Notes: generated by a model not told the origin, from the sequence alone. Positions 38,024-44,744 are shown, counted from the stretch's first letter. The stretch: DNA of 64,000 bases from Arcobacter nitrofigilis DSM 7299 (GCF_000092245.1 NC_014166.1:1364001-1428000), one strand, 5' to 3'. Numbers and translations are program-made.

Positions 38024-38084
38024 TATTTTTTTATTAACTAAACTAGAAATTTCTAACATCACTTTTTTAATAATTAAAACTTTT

Positions 38085-38240
38085 TTAAAAATCCAATGGA
38101 CTTCTTATCTCATCTTTATTTAGTTCTTTTACCACACGTGTATATATTATAGTAGTTTCTATTGATTTATGTCCTAAAAGCTCCTGAATACTTCGCATAT
38201 CAGTACCATTTTGAAGTAAATGAGTTGCATAAGAGTAATA
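38085..38240 (-). pseudogene. C-terminal remnant of an integron-type (IntI-like) tyrosine recombinase
   Basis: On the minus strand the frame reads [17 protein letters not shown], then [11 protein letters not shown], the nucleophile region IIYTRV and the end IRSPLDF. This is the end of a phage-type integrase with the LGH box and catalytic tyrosine. The ending (G)VRSPLD is characteristic of integron integrases, so IntI ancestry is likely. The N-terminal two thirds, including the RHS/HxxR part (here TYYS), are missing. Upstream sequence is AT-rich non-homologous sequence with a 92-codon open frame. It cannot be active. Confidence 0.7.
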
Positions 38241-38492
38241 TGTACTATTATCATCTAAATATCGAAAATATGCATACATAAAAATTATAGCAAATGATTT
38301 AAATTTATTTAAAAAATATAATAAATTACAATATTTTTTATAATTAAATGTTAAAAAAGACATTATTTAAGGTGTTTGTCGCTGTTTTAATATACGACAT
38401 TTTTTATGTATTTTATTTGTTAATTTTCAAGCTAACTTGTATATAATGTATGTTCAATAATTAGTTATAGTATTAACAAATAAGAAATAAAG
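38241..38492. other. AT-rich stretch with a promoter for the 34-aa ORF
   Basis: No gene is seen. It contains TGTCG...CGACA short inverted arms (about 38377-38399), a CAAG-CTAA-CTTG hairpin at 38429-38440, and TATAAT at 38442-38447. The last, in TGTATATAAT, is a good -10 about 45 bases before the small ORF at 38493. Confidence 0.4.
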
Positions 38493-38597
38493 ATGGAAAT
38501 TTTAATCGGAATAATAATTTTTTGGGTACTTATATATTTTTTTGTTGTAAATACATCTAAAAAACATAACAAAGAAGTAAAAATAAAGGATAGATAG
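38493..38597 (+). CDS. 34-residue single-span membrane peptide
   Basis: The frame encodes one hydrophobic segment (about residues 2-20, rich in I, L, F and W) followed by a short lysine-rich cytosolic tail (SKKHNKEVKIKDR). A TATAAT lies about 45 bases upstream; the Shine-Dalgarno is weak (AAATAAAG). Small cationic single-TM peptides in accessory DNA are often type I toxins, but a degraded gene fragment or chance frame is possible. I do not recognise a family. Confidence 0.4.
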   Translation: MEILIGIIIFWVLIYFFVVNTSKKHNKEVKIKDR

Positions 38598-38598
38598 C

Positions 38599-38697
38599 AT
38601 CAAGATTACCCATGATAAAATAGCTTCGATATGTGAGACAGTGAGTCGAAATCTTAAAAAACTTGAACAGCAAGGGTATATAAGACTTGGAAGGTGA
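38599..38697 (+). pseudogene. remnant of a Crp/Fnr-family regulator (HTH end only)
   Basis: The frame 38599-38697, which lacks a start codon, reads ITHDKIASICETVSRNLKKLEQQGYIRLGR and stops; the pattern is 'iThe.lA...g.trETVSR.LkkLe..GlI.l'. This is the recognition-helix end of the Crp/Fnr winged helix. The cyclic-nucleotide-like sensor domain and the first HTH helix are absent, so this is a fragment left after deletion. It overlaps none of its neighbours. Confidence 0.65.
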
Positions 38698-38744
38698 ATA
38701 ATTGCTTTAAATTAAAAAAATTATCGTAAGACAATAATAAATTA

Positions 38745-38773
38745 TTGACAATCAGTAATATTTCTGATAAACT
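38745..38773 (+). promoter_or_regulatory. consensus promoter with operator-like repeat for DUF2975-XRE
   Basis: TTGACA (38745-38750), a 17-bp spacer, then TAAACT (38768-38773). The spacer holds the inverted repeat ATCAG...CTGAT (38751-38755, 38764-38768). An operator between -35 and -10 fits autorepression by the XRE protein encoded downstream. Such a strong -35 is unlike the host promoters of this window. Confidence 0.6.
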
Positions 38774-38806
38774 TTTAAAATAAAAAAGCTTAAAGGAGTG
38801 TTATTA

Positions 38807-39349
38807 ATGGACAACATGTCAAAAATTAAAAAAGTGAGTAAGTTATGTTACATATTGCTCTTAGGGATTCTTATCTTAGTACCTTTATATTATATTTTCT
38901 ATTGGTTATTTATCAATTCATTATCAGAGTCATTTGTTAATATAAATATAGAACCAGTACCTGAAACTCAACATATTTTGTCACCTAAGTTACAAATAAT
39001 CGGATTTATCTCAAGTTTACTTCCTCTTAGTGCTTTAATGTATGGGCTTATTTATACAAGAAAACTTTTTGAATTTTTTAAAGATGGAGTTGTTTTTGCA
39101 TTGGAACAAGTTATATTATTTAAAAAGATATCAAAAGCACTTGTTTTTTGGGTTATATTTTCTATAGTTTATGAAGGGATAAAAAGTGTAATTTTCTCTT
39201 TTAATAATCCAGTTGGGGAAAGAGTATTATCTTTAGGTTTATCTTCTAGCCAAGTGGGAATATTATTTATAAGTATTATAATTTTGGTAATTGCTTGGAT
39301 CATGGATGAAGGAAGAATTATCAATGAAGAAAATAAGCTTACGGTGTAA
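38807..39349 (+). CDS. DUF2975 family membrane protein
   Basis: A 180-residue protein with four TM segments (about 13-37, 60-82, 108-130, 148-165), matching the DUF2975 pattern. That family is regularly encoded next to a small YozG-like XRE regulator, as here. The start is ATG 38807, eight bases after GGAG, not the GTG at 38798 that overlaps the ribosome site. Function is unknown; a membrane partner or target of the regulator is a reasonable guess. It is followed 12 bases later by the HTH gene. Confidence 0.78.
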   Translation: MDNMSKIKKVSKLCYILLLGILILVPLYYIFYWLFINSLSESFVNINIEPVPETQHILSPKLQIIGFISSLLPLSALMYGLIYTRKLFEFFKDGVVFALEQVILFKKISKALVFWVIFSIVYEGIKSVIFSFNNPVGERVLSLGLSSSQVGILFISIIILVIAWIMDEGRIINEENKLTV

Positions 39350-39361
39350 TAGGAGTTTATG

Positions 39362-39562
39362 ATGGCAATGGTTATAAACTTAGATGTTATGTTAGCAAAA
39401 AGAAAGATGAAGTCTATAGAACTTGCTCAGTTGATTGGTATAACTGAGCAAAATCTATCTATCTTAAAAACAGGAAAAGCAAAAGCGATAAAACTAAGCA
39501 CATTAGATGCTATTTGTAAACATCTTGATTGTCAGCCTGGAGATATATTAGAATATAAATAG
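39362..39562 (+). CDS. small XRE/Cro-type HTH regulator (YozG-like)
   Basis: A 66-residue single-domain HTH protein: MLAKRKMKSIELAQLIGITEQNLSILKTGKAKAIKLSTLDAICKHLDCQPGDILEY is the standard HTH_26 fold end to end. Among three clustered ATGs, 39362 has the best spacing (6 bases) from AGGAG. It is cotranscribed with the DUF2975 gene and probably binds the inverted repeat at 38751-38768. Confidence 0.85.
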   Translation: MAMVINLDVMLAKRKMKSIELAQLIGITEQNLSILKTGKAKAIKLSTLDAICKHLDCQPGDILEYK

Positions 39563-39781
39563 AGTGTTTATTCTATCGTATATAAATCTCTATCTTAAAC
39601 TTATTACAATCTGTTTGGGTAGTACCGTTTAAGTATTTCTCAAAAGAGGTTTATCTTTAAAATATAGCCATTTTGATATTTATCAAGCTCTCTTAAATAA
39701 AGGGGGACAGTCGTCACCTTAAAAAAATTATACTCTCCCTAGATTCAATTTTTATGGTTGTTATCTTAAAATTTATACCTC
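39563..39781. other. 219-base non-coding stretch before the Phd/YoeB promoter
   Basis: No gene is recognised. A GC-richer island AAGGGGGACAGTCGTCACCTT around 39700-39720 stands out in AT-rich sequence. Similar GGGGACAG...CC blocks occur at ends of some mobile elements, so it may be a decayed element end, with low certainty. Confidence 0.3.
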
Positions 39782-39814
39782 TTGACAAGTCGTACGATAT
39801 TAAGTACAATATTG
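39782..39814 (+). promoter_or_regulatory. consensus promoter and operator of the Phd/YoeB module
   Basis: TTGACA at 39782-39787, a 17-bp spacer, and TACAAT at 39805-39810. Within and over the -10 are the near-identical direct repeats GTACGATATT (39792-39801) and GTACAATATT (39804-39813), 12 bases apart, plus the palindrome TCGTACGA (39790-39797). This fits conditional-cooperative autorepression by the toxin-antitoxin complex. Confidence 0.65.
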
Positions 39815-39837
39815 AAAATTAACTATTAAGGACAGAT

Positions 39838-40083
39838 ATGACAAGAACTATGTCAGTGAGTCAAGTTAGAGCAGATATATATAATGTGATGGATGAAACG
39901 GCACAAACACATGAACCGATACTTATAACAGGGAAAAGAAATAATGTTGTTATGCTTTCCCAAGAAGATTGGAATGCTATAGAGGAGACATTGTATTTAA
40001 ATAATATACCAAATATGGTGTCTTCGATACAAGACTCAATGAATGAACCAGATAGTGAGTTTAGTGAAGATATTGAATGGTAG
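39838..40083 (+). CDS. type II antitoxin, Phd/YefM family
   Basis: An 81-residue Phd/YefM protein: TMSVSQVRADIYNVMDETAQTHEPILITGKRNNVVMLSQEDWNAIEETLYL is the DNA-binding fold, and the acidic C-terminus (NEPDSEFSEDIEW) is the toxin-neutralising tail. It overlaps the toxin gene by 7 bases, the usual translational coupling. It likely represses from the repeats in its own promoter. Confidence 0.9.
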   Translation: MTRTMSVSQVRADIYNVMDETAQTHEPILITGKRNNVVMLSQEDWNAIEETLYLNNIPNMVSSIQDSMNEPDSEFSEDIEW

Positions 40084-40346
40084 AATATAAAATACTCTAT
40101 AGTAAACTAGCATTAAAAGATGCTAAAAAATTATCGAGTGCTAATTTGAGCCAAAAGGCTAAAGAATTAATTGAGATTATTAGAAAAAATCCATTTAAAA
40201 ATCCTCCTCCTTATGAAAAACTAGTTGGTAATTTAAGTGGTACATATTCCAGAAGAATAAATATTCAACATAGATTGGTTTATGAAGTAAAAGAAACGGA
40301 CAAAGTAGTAAGAATCCATAGAATGTGGTCACATTATGGAGAATAA
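40077..40346 (+). CDS. type II toxin, Txe/YoeB family mRNA interferase
   Basis: An 89-residue RelE-superfamily toxin. The YoeB pattern is complete: YKILYSKLALKDAKKL, then KNPFKNPPPYEKLVGNLSGTYSRRINIQHRLVYEV and the C-terminal RMWSHYGE, which carries the catalytic histidine and tyrosine. YoeB cleaves mRNA in the ribosomal A site. No truncation or lesion is visible, so the module should be active. Confidence 0.9.
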   Translation: MVEYKILYSKLALKDAKKLSSANLSQKAKELIEIIRKNPFKNPPPYEKLVGNLSGTYSRRINIQHRLVYEVKETDKVVRIHRMWSHYGE

Positions 40347-40410
40347 ATTACAATTAAATCACAAACATTTACTCTTCAAAAATTCTCAAATTTAACATTC
40401 TAAAAGTATA

Positions 40411-40902
40411 TTAGTGATTCTTGTATTTATTGTGAACTTCTTTTAATCTTTTAATATTGTCATTATGATATGCAAAAATTGGTAGTTGTCTTCTTTTGAA
40501 AAATTTTCTTGTTTCATATTCTTCCTTATAATAAAAAGCAACAGATTTAATTCTAATGGGGCTTCCTGAAGCATTTGTAGATGAAAGTAAAAATTTATCA
40601 ATATGGTTCCATGGAACAAAATAAGACTTTCCAAATAGAGGAAAAACTTTCATTCCTTTTTCTGATAACTGGAGAGCAGTTGTTTTAATAAATCGTCTAT
40701 AGAATAATAGAATGAGAAAAACAGATATAGATATAGAGATGAAAAGTAAATAAATATTATAAGTTGACAAATAATTTTTAAAAGTTATTATTGAAATAAA
40801 TAGATAAAATGGTATTCCAAAGATCCACATTATTCCATATTCATATTTAATTTTATATGGTACTTTTGTCCAAACATTATTATCATCATCAATTTTATTC
40901 AT
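40411..40902 (-). CDS. hypothetical membrane protein with two TM segments and a PH-like tail
   Basis: A 163-residue protein. TM segments are near residues 27-43 and 50-68. The second half is a soluble beta-rich domain beginning LSEKGMKVFPLFGKSYFVPWNHIDKF, a pattern seen in bacterial PH-like membrane proteins (the 'l...gl....g..i.W..I' signature). A family name is not certain. It stands alone between two toxin-antitoxin modules with no consensus promoter recognised. Confidence 0.6.
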   Translation of the reverse strand: MNKIDDDNNVWTKVPYKIKYEYGIMWIFGIPFYLFISIITFKNYLSTYNIYLLFISISISVFLILLFYRRFIKTTALQLSEKGMKVFPLFGKSYFVPWNHIDKFLLSSTNASGSPIRIKSVAFYYKEEYETRKFFKRRQLPIFAYHNDNIKRLKEVHNKYKNH

Positions 40903-40982
40903 TACAAATTTGCCTTAAAAAATTAGGATAAACACCAAATAAAAATCTTTCTTAAGTTTGATTAAATTTCAATACATATATA

Positions 40983-41318
40983 TTAGAATATAATACTCTC
41001 AGTTATCCCCAACACTTTATTTAAACTCTCTTCATCGAGTTTTTCTACGAATTTTACTTTTCTTGTATTGTAATCTATTGATTTGATTTGCTCACACATT
41101 ATGAAGCCTGTTAGGTTTTTGCTTTTTACTTCTATGTGAAAGGGGAAGTTTCTGTCTGTGTTTGTTATAGGGCAGGCTATTGCTAGACCTAGAGCTTTAT
41201 TGAAAGCTTCGTTGCTTATTATTAGGGCTGGTCGTCTTCCTTTCTGTTCATGTCCTGCTGATGGGTCGAAGGTTAGGATTACTAGGTCACCTTTTTTTGG
41301 GATGTAGTTTTTTACCAT
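40983..41318 (-). CDS. mazF: type II toxin, MazF/PemK-family endoribonuclease
   Basis: A 111-residue MazF. The hallmark pieces are IPKKGDLVILTFDPSAGHEQKGRRPALIIS, the strand IACPITNTDRNFPFHI and the arginine/lysine-containing KNLTGFIMCEQIKSIDY. MazF cuts single-stranded RNA at short sequence motifs, causing growth arrest. It overlaps mazE by 7 bases. Sequence is intact. Confidence 0.92.
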   Translation of the reverse strand: MVKNYIPKKGDLVILTFDPSAGHEQKGRRPALIISNEAFNKALGLAIACPITNTDRNFPFHIEVKSKNLTGFIMCEQIKSIDYNTRKVKFVEKLDEESLNKVLGITESIIF

Positions 41319-41557
41319 TCTTCTTTGCCTATTTTTTCTGTGAATTCTTCATTTACTTTGTAGTTGTTTGGAACTTGTGATATCAATTCGTTTAGGTTAT
41401 ATTTGGGTCGGTCTTTTTTAATTGCTTCAATGATTACTTTCCCATTTTCTATTTTTATATCTACATTATCCCCAATATTTAGATTTAATGTATCCATAAT
41501 ATCTTTTGGTACTCTAAGTCCTTGTGAGTTTCCCCATTTTGATATTTTAGCAGTCAT
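41312..41557 (-). CDS. mazE: type II antitoxin, MazE/AbrB family
   Basis: The start is ATG 41557 (MTAKISKWGNSQGLRVPKDIMDTL), with GGAG just upstream; the longer open frame runs into the promoter. The 81-residue protein has an AbrB/SpoVT DNA-binding domain in the first 45 residues and an acidic C-terminal tail for MazF binding. It is the first gene of the mazEF operon and overlaps mazF by 7 bases. Confidence 0.9.
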   Translation of the reverse strand: MTAKISKWGNSQGLRVPKDIMDTLNLNIGDNVDIKIENGKVIIEAIKKDRPKYNLNELISQVPNNYKVNEEFTEKIGKEEW

Positions 41558-41572
41558 ATTAACTCCTTTTAT

Positions 41573-41611
41573 GTATATCTGAAGTATATCATTTTGTATA
41601 TTTCTTGTCAA
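41573..41611 (-). promoter_or_regulatory. consensus promoter with three iterated repeats upstream of mazEF
   Basis: Read on the minus strand: TTGACA (41611-41606), 17-bp spacer, TATACT (41588-41583). The hexamer ATATAC (plus strand GTATAT) recurs at 41573, 41584 and 41596, one helical turn apart, covering the -10 and flanking DNA. This is the expected arrangement for MazE-MazF autorepression. Confidence 0.65.
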
Positions 41612-41707
41612 TATATTATATTATTCATCTTATATTCATATTCACTTCATGTTGAATTCATAATAATATTCTATAATCGCTGCAAATTATTAAATTAGGA
41701 GACAATG

Positions 41708-42154
41708 ATGAGTAAAGGTAAGGTTATTTTAGGGATAGCTGTTGTAGCTGTTTTAATTCAATTTATTCCTTATGGAAGGGATTATACAAATCCACCAGTA
41801 AAAAAGGAGCCTCAATGGGATTCAATGCAGACAAAAGTGTTATTTGATAGAGCTTGTGCTAATTGCCACTCAAATAAGACAACTTATCCATGGTATAGCA
41901 AAGTTGCACCTATCTCTTGGTTAGTTGCATCTGACGTTGAAGAGGGTAGAGACCATTTAAATGTTTCTATGTGGGGTCTGCAAAAAAGAAATAAAGGCGA
42001 TGAAGCTGCTGAAGAGGTAAAAGGAGGAGATATGCCACCTTTTTATTATCTTCCAACACATCCCGAAGCTAGACTTACTCAAGCTGAAACTCAACAACTT
42101 ATTTTGGGTTTAGAAAAAACATTTGGTAGTGAAAAAGAACATGATAAAGATTGA
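41708..42154 (+). CDS. heme-binding-domain (c-type cytochrome-like) protein
   Basis: A 148-residue protein with an uncleaved or signal-type N-terminal hydrophobic helix (about residues 5-20) and a single heme attachment site CANCHSN at about residue 54, followed by TTYPWYSKVAPISWLVASDV. This matches the 'haem_bd' domain proteins, whose usual function is periplasmic electron transfer or heme binding. A distal Met or His ligand is probably in the GGDMPPFYYLPTHPEARLT region. ATG 41708 is better spaced from AGGA than 41705. A TATAAT lies at 41672-41677. A terminator follows. Confidence 0.85.
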   Translation: MSKGKVILGIAVVAVLIQFIPYGRDYTNPPVKKEPQWDSMQTKVLFDRACANCHSNKTTYPWYSKVAPISWLVASDVEEGRDHLNVSMWGLQKRNKGDEAAEEVKGGDMPPFYYLPTHPEARLTQAETQQLILGLEKTFGSEKEHDKD

Positions 42155-42189
42155 TAAATTTTTTGAACAGTTTATTTAATTATTATAGA

Positions 42190-42226
42190 AAGGGAAAAAG
42201 AGAAGTTAGTTTCTCTTTTTTCCCTT
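42190..42226 (+). terminator. intrinsic terminator after the heme-binding protein gene
   Basis: AAGGGAAAAAGAGAA (42190-42204) pairs with TTCTCTTTTTTCCCTT (about 42211-42226) around a short GTTAG-type loop. It is pyrimidine/purine mirrored, so it could work on both strands. Confidence 0.75.
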
Positions 42227-42300
42227 ATTCTAATGTCTTTATTAAGAACGGATATTAAAGTTTCTAAGATAGAAACTATCAAAGTAGTTTAAATCTTAAT

Positions 42301-42924
42301 CTATCTTTTTGAAAAAGCTAATCCTATTCCAAAACTTATAAACAAACTTCCAATTATTTTCCCAAAATAGTTACTTAAGGATGTTTTATTAAACAGAGTT
42401 TTTATGCCATTCGCACTTATAGAGTATATCATCATACAAGCAAAAGCTATAATTCCTAGAATTAAAACTAATAAAAAATAGTGTAAAAAGCTATTTTGGT
42501 TTTCATTTATAAACTGAGGGAACAAAGCTGTAAAAAATACTAATGCTTTAGGATTGGAGCTTGCTACTATAAAAGCTTCATTAAAAAGTTTTATTTTTTT
42601 TACTTTCTTATTGTTTTGTTTATTTTCTTTTATATGAAATGGAGTTTTAAATAATTTTATTCCTAGATAGATTAAATATAAAGCACCAATATACTTTATT
42701 ATCATAAATAGTGTTGTAGAAGTTGTAAGAATGATACCTAATCCAGTTATTGCAATACTTGCTTGTATCATTGATGCAATACTATTTCCAAAAGCTGTAT
42801 ATAGTGATAAGTTACTTCCATGTTTTATTCCATGGGTTAATGCTAGTATCATACTAGGACCAGGGATAATTGAAGCCACAAATACTGTAAAAACATAAAT
42901 AATCCAAAAGTTTAAATCTTCCAT
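42301..42924 (-). CDS. LysE/RhtB family amino acid exporter
   Basis: A 207-residue inner-membrane protein with six TM segments, containing the family start 'F...PGPSMILALTHGIKHG' and 'VASSNPKALVFFTALFPQFIN' in the middle. LysE/RhtB proteins export amino acids such as lysine, threonine or homoserine lactones. The specific substrate cannot be told. It is a stand-alone gene with its start in the region shared with the cupin gene at 43082. Confidence 0.87.
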   Translation of the reverse strand: MEDLNFWIIYVFTVFVASIIPGPSMILALTHGIKHGSNLSLYTAFGNSIASMIQASIAITGLGIILTTSTTLFMIIKYIGALYLIYLGIKLFKTPFHIKENKQNNKKVKKIKLFNEAFIVASSNPKALVFFTALFPQFINENQNSFLHYFLLVLILGIIAFACMMIYSISANGIKTLFNKTSLSNYFGKIIGSLFISFGIGLAFSKR

Positions 42925-43024
42925 ATTTATTCTTTATATTGGTTTTAAATGATTATATTAGAATATTAATAATTTATTTCTAAAATAACAGATACAAAAA
43001 TATTAATCAATATATCAGTTTGAA

Positions 43025-43060
43025 TATAATATTCTTTTATATTATTGACTAAATAGTCAA
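43025..43060 (+). promoter_or_regulatory. TATAAT box and TTGACTA-AA-TAGTCAA operator-like palindrome before the cupin gene
   Basis: TATAAT (43025-43030) is followed by the perfect 16-bp palindrome TTGACTAAATAGTCAA (43045-43060), just downstream of the expected transcription start. Dyads of this size commonly bind TetR- or MarR-type repressors. No such regulator gene is adjacent. Confidence 0.55.
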
Positions 43061-43081
43061 GAAACTATAAAAGGACTAGAT

Positions 43082-43534
43082 ATGAAAACTATAGAGAAAA
43101 TAAAAGAAGATAAAAACTACACGGCAGTTGATTTGGGTAATTTAGATGAGTTGATGGAATATTCACTTATACATAAAGTAAATAAAAATAAAATAGAGGG
43201 TAAAGTATTTTTAAAAGAGGCTACAAAGTCAACTGGTACTGAGATATCTTTTAACTCTTTAGCCCCTAAAACAGAACAACCTTATTTTCACATTCATTAT
43301 AAAAATGAAGAATCATATATTATATTAAAAGGTTATGGCTTTTTTCAAGTTGATGGGGAATGTTTTGAGATAAAAGAGGGTTCTGTAGTTCGTGTAGCTC
43401 CTGATGGTATAAGAGGTATTAGAAATGATTCTGATGAGACTATGATTTATATGGTAGTTCAATCAAGAGAAAATTCACTAGAAGAACACACAACAGATGA
43501 TGGAGAAAGGGTAACTTTTGACCCAAAATGGTAA
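43082..43534 (+). CDS. cupin domain protein
   Basis: A 150-residue soluble cupin. Metal ligand candidates are HIHYKNEESYI and the later GYGFFQVDGECFEIKEGSVVRVAPDGIRGI, which resemble the two cupin motifs, although the second motif lacks the usual histidine. The AAGGA Shine-Dalgarno precedes ATG 43082. Function is unknown; single-domain cupins can be isomerases, dioxygenases or sensors. It is expressed behind an operator-like palindrome. Confidence 0.75.
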   Translation: MKTIEKIKEDKNYTAVDLGNLDELMEYSLIHKVNKNKIEGKVFLKEATKSTGTEISFNSLAPKTEQPYFHIHYKNEESYIILKGYGFFQVDGECFEIKEGSVVRVAPDGIRGIRNDSDETMIYMVVQSRENSLEEHTTDDGERVTFDPKW

Positions 43535-43622
43535 AATAAGAGTATTATAAAATATTATTATAAAAAATGAAATAATTAATTTGATAGTATATAATATTAA
43601 TATTGCATAAGAGGTAAATAAT

Positions 43623-43886
43623 ATGTATAAAGAGAAAATAATAGAATATTATAAATTATTAAAAGAAAAAAAAGTAGATAAGTACTTAATCATTATAGGT
43701 ATTATTGGTGTTATTATTGGCTTTTTTTTTAAAATACCAATTATAAATCAAATATTTGTATGGCCAGTTTTATTGGGTGTTTGTATAAGATTGTATGATT
43801 TTACTGAAAAAATAGAGAGAGAAATAGTTCCTTATGATTTTAATAGATTATTACCACCACCTAAAAAAAATAGTACTAAAAAATAA
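43623..43886 (+). CDS. hypothetical two-TM membrane protein
   Basis: An 87-residue protein with an N-terminal charged helix (IIEYYKLLKEKKVDKY), then TM segments around 22-38 and 42-60, and a basic C-terminus (PPKKNSTKK). No family is recognised. Its stop overlaps the start of the GIY-YIG gene by one base (TAATG), so it is cotranslated with that gene. It has an AAGAGG Shine-Dalgarno. Confidence 0.6.
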   Translation: MYKEKIIEYYKLLKEKKVDKYLIIIGIIGVIIGFFFKIPIINQIFVWPVLLGVCIRLYDFTEKIEREIVPYDFNRLLPPPKKNSTKK

Positions 43887-44149
43887 TGTCATATTTTATC
43901 TATATGCTTGAGTGTTGCGATGGGAGTTTATATACTGGAATTACTACAGATGTGATAAAACGTTTGGATGAACATAATAGTTCAACTAAAGGTGCAAAGT
44001 ATACAAAAGCTAGACGTCCAGTAAAATTAGTTTATGAAGAAGCATCAAATGATAGGAGTAGTGCTTCTAAGCGTGAATATGCAATTAAGAAACTTACAAG
44101 AATCAAAAAACTCCAATTGATAAATAAGGCTTCTTCTAAAGAAGACTAA
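43886..44149 (+). CDS. GIY-YIG domain nuclease (UPF0213-like)
   Basis: An 87-residue single-domain protein: YFIYMLECCDGSLYTGITTDVIKRLDEHN is the GIY-YIG core (here YMLECCDGSLYTGI), with the catalytic arginine in RLDEHN and the conserved KYTKARRPVKLVYEE, then SKREYAIKKL. This is the YhbQ/UPF0213 type of small DNA endonuclease. It overlaps the preceding membrane gene and is followed by a hairpin terminator. Confidence 0.88.
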   Translation: MSYFIYMLECCDGSLYTGITTDVIKRLDEHNSSTKGAKYTKARRPVKLVYEEASNDRSSASKREYAIKKLTRIKKLQLINKASSKED

Positions 44150-44161
44150 AAAGTCTTCTTT
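44138..44161. terminator. bidirectional terminator between GIY-YIG gene and flavodoxin gene
   Basis: AAAGAAGACT (44138-44147) pairs perfectly with AGTCTTCTTT (44152-44161) around AAAA. It overlaps the stop codons of the two converging genes. Confidence 0.75.
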
Positions 44162-44654
44162 AAAAGTGTTCTTCGATATCTTTAACCCAAGCTTCGATTC
44201 TATCTTTTGTTAGTTCGCTTTGATTATCTTCATCTAACACTAAGCCAACAAATTGGTTATCAACAACTGCTATTGATTCTTCAAATTCATAACCATCTGT
44301 TGAAGTAAATCCTACTACATTTCCTTCTTTTACATAATTGTATAAGTGACCTAGGGCATTACAAAAAGTATCTTCGTATCCTTCTTGATCTCCAACTCCT
44401 ATTAGTGCTATTGTTTTATTGCTAAAGTCTATCTTTTCTAAGTTCGCTTCAAAATCTTCCCAATCACCTTGCAAATCTCCATCACCCCAAGTAGATGATG
44501 CAAAGATAAGTTTGTCATATTGTTCGATCTCATCTTTTGTTGCTTTTGCAATATCATGTAGTGTAATTTCTTTTGAAAATGTATTTTTAACTTCATTTAC
44601 AATCTCTTCAGTAGCACCTGTGTCACTACCAAAAAATAATCCTATTGTATTCAT
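44160..44654 (-). CDS. fldA: flavodoxin
   Basis: A long-chain flavodoxin, 164 residues from ATG 44654 (AAGGAA upstream). FMN-binding loops are seen: IGLFFGSDTGATEEI (phosphate loop), SSTWGDGDLQGDW (60s loop) and VGDQEGYEDTFCNALGHLYNY (90s loop). Flavodoxin carries electrons at low potential, for example from pyruvate oxidoreductase, and is essential in relatives. A pair of strong palindromes lies upstream, between it and the divergent DUF59 gene. Confidence 0.93.
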   Translation of the reverse strand: MNTIGLFFGSDTGATEEIVNEVKNTFSKEITLHDIAKATKDEIEQYDKLIFASSTWGDGDLQGDWEDFEANLEKIDFSNKTIALIGVGDQEGYEDTFCNALGHLYNYVKEGNVVGFTSTDGYEFEESIAVVDNQFVGLVLDEDNQSELTKDRIEAWVKDIEEHF

Positions 44655-44697
44655 ATTTATTCCTTCCATATTTATAAAACGGAAATATAACATAGAA

Positions 44698-44734
44698 AAA
44701 CTTAAATAGGATAAAAATAGTCCTATTTAAGTTT
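44698..44734. promoter_or_regulatory. 14-bp hairpin upstream of flavodoxin
   Basis: AAACTTAAATAGGA (44698-44711) and TCCTATTTAAGTTT (44721-44734) are perfect complements around a 9-base loop. On the minus strand the hairpin is followed by TTTCT, terminator-like, about 45 bases before the flavodoxin ATG. It could be an attenuator or a protein-binding dyad. Confidence 0.5.
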
Positions 44735-44744
44735 AAAATTTTTA

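Noticed and set aside
38000-42300. attC sites between island units
   Set aside because: Visual search found no pair of core sites with the right spacing; integron origin therefore remains only an inference.
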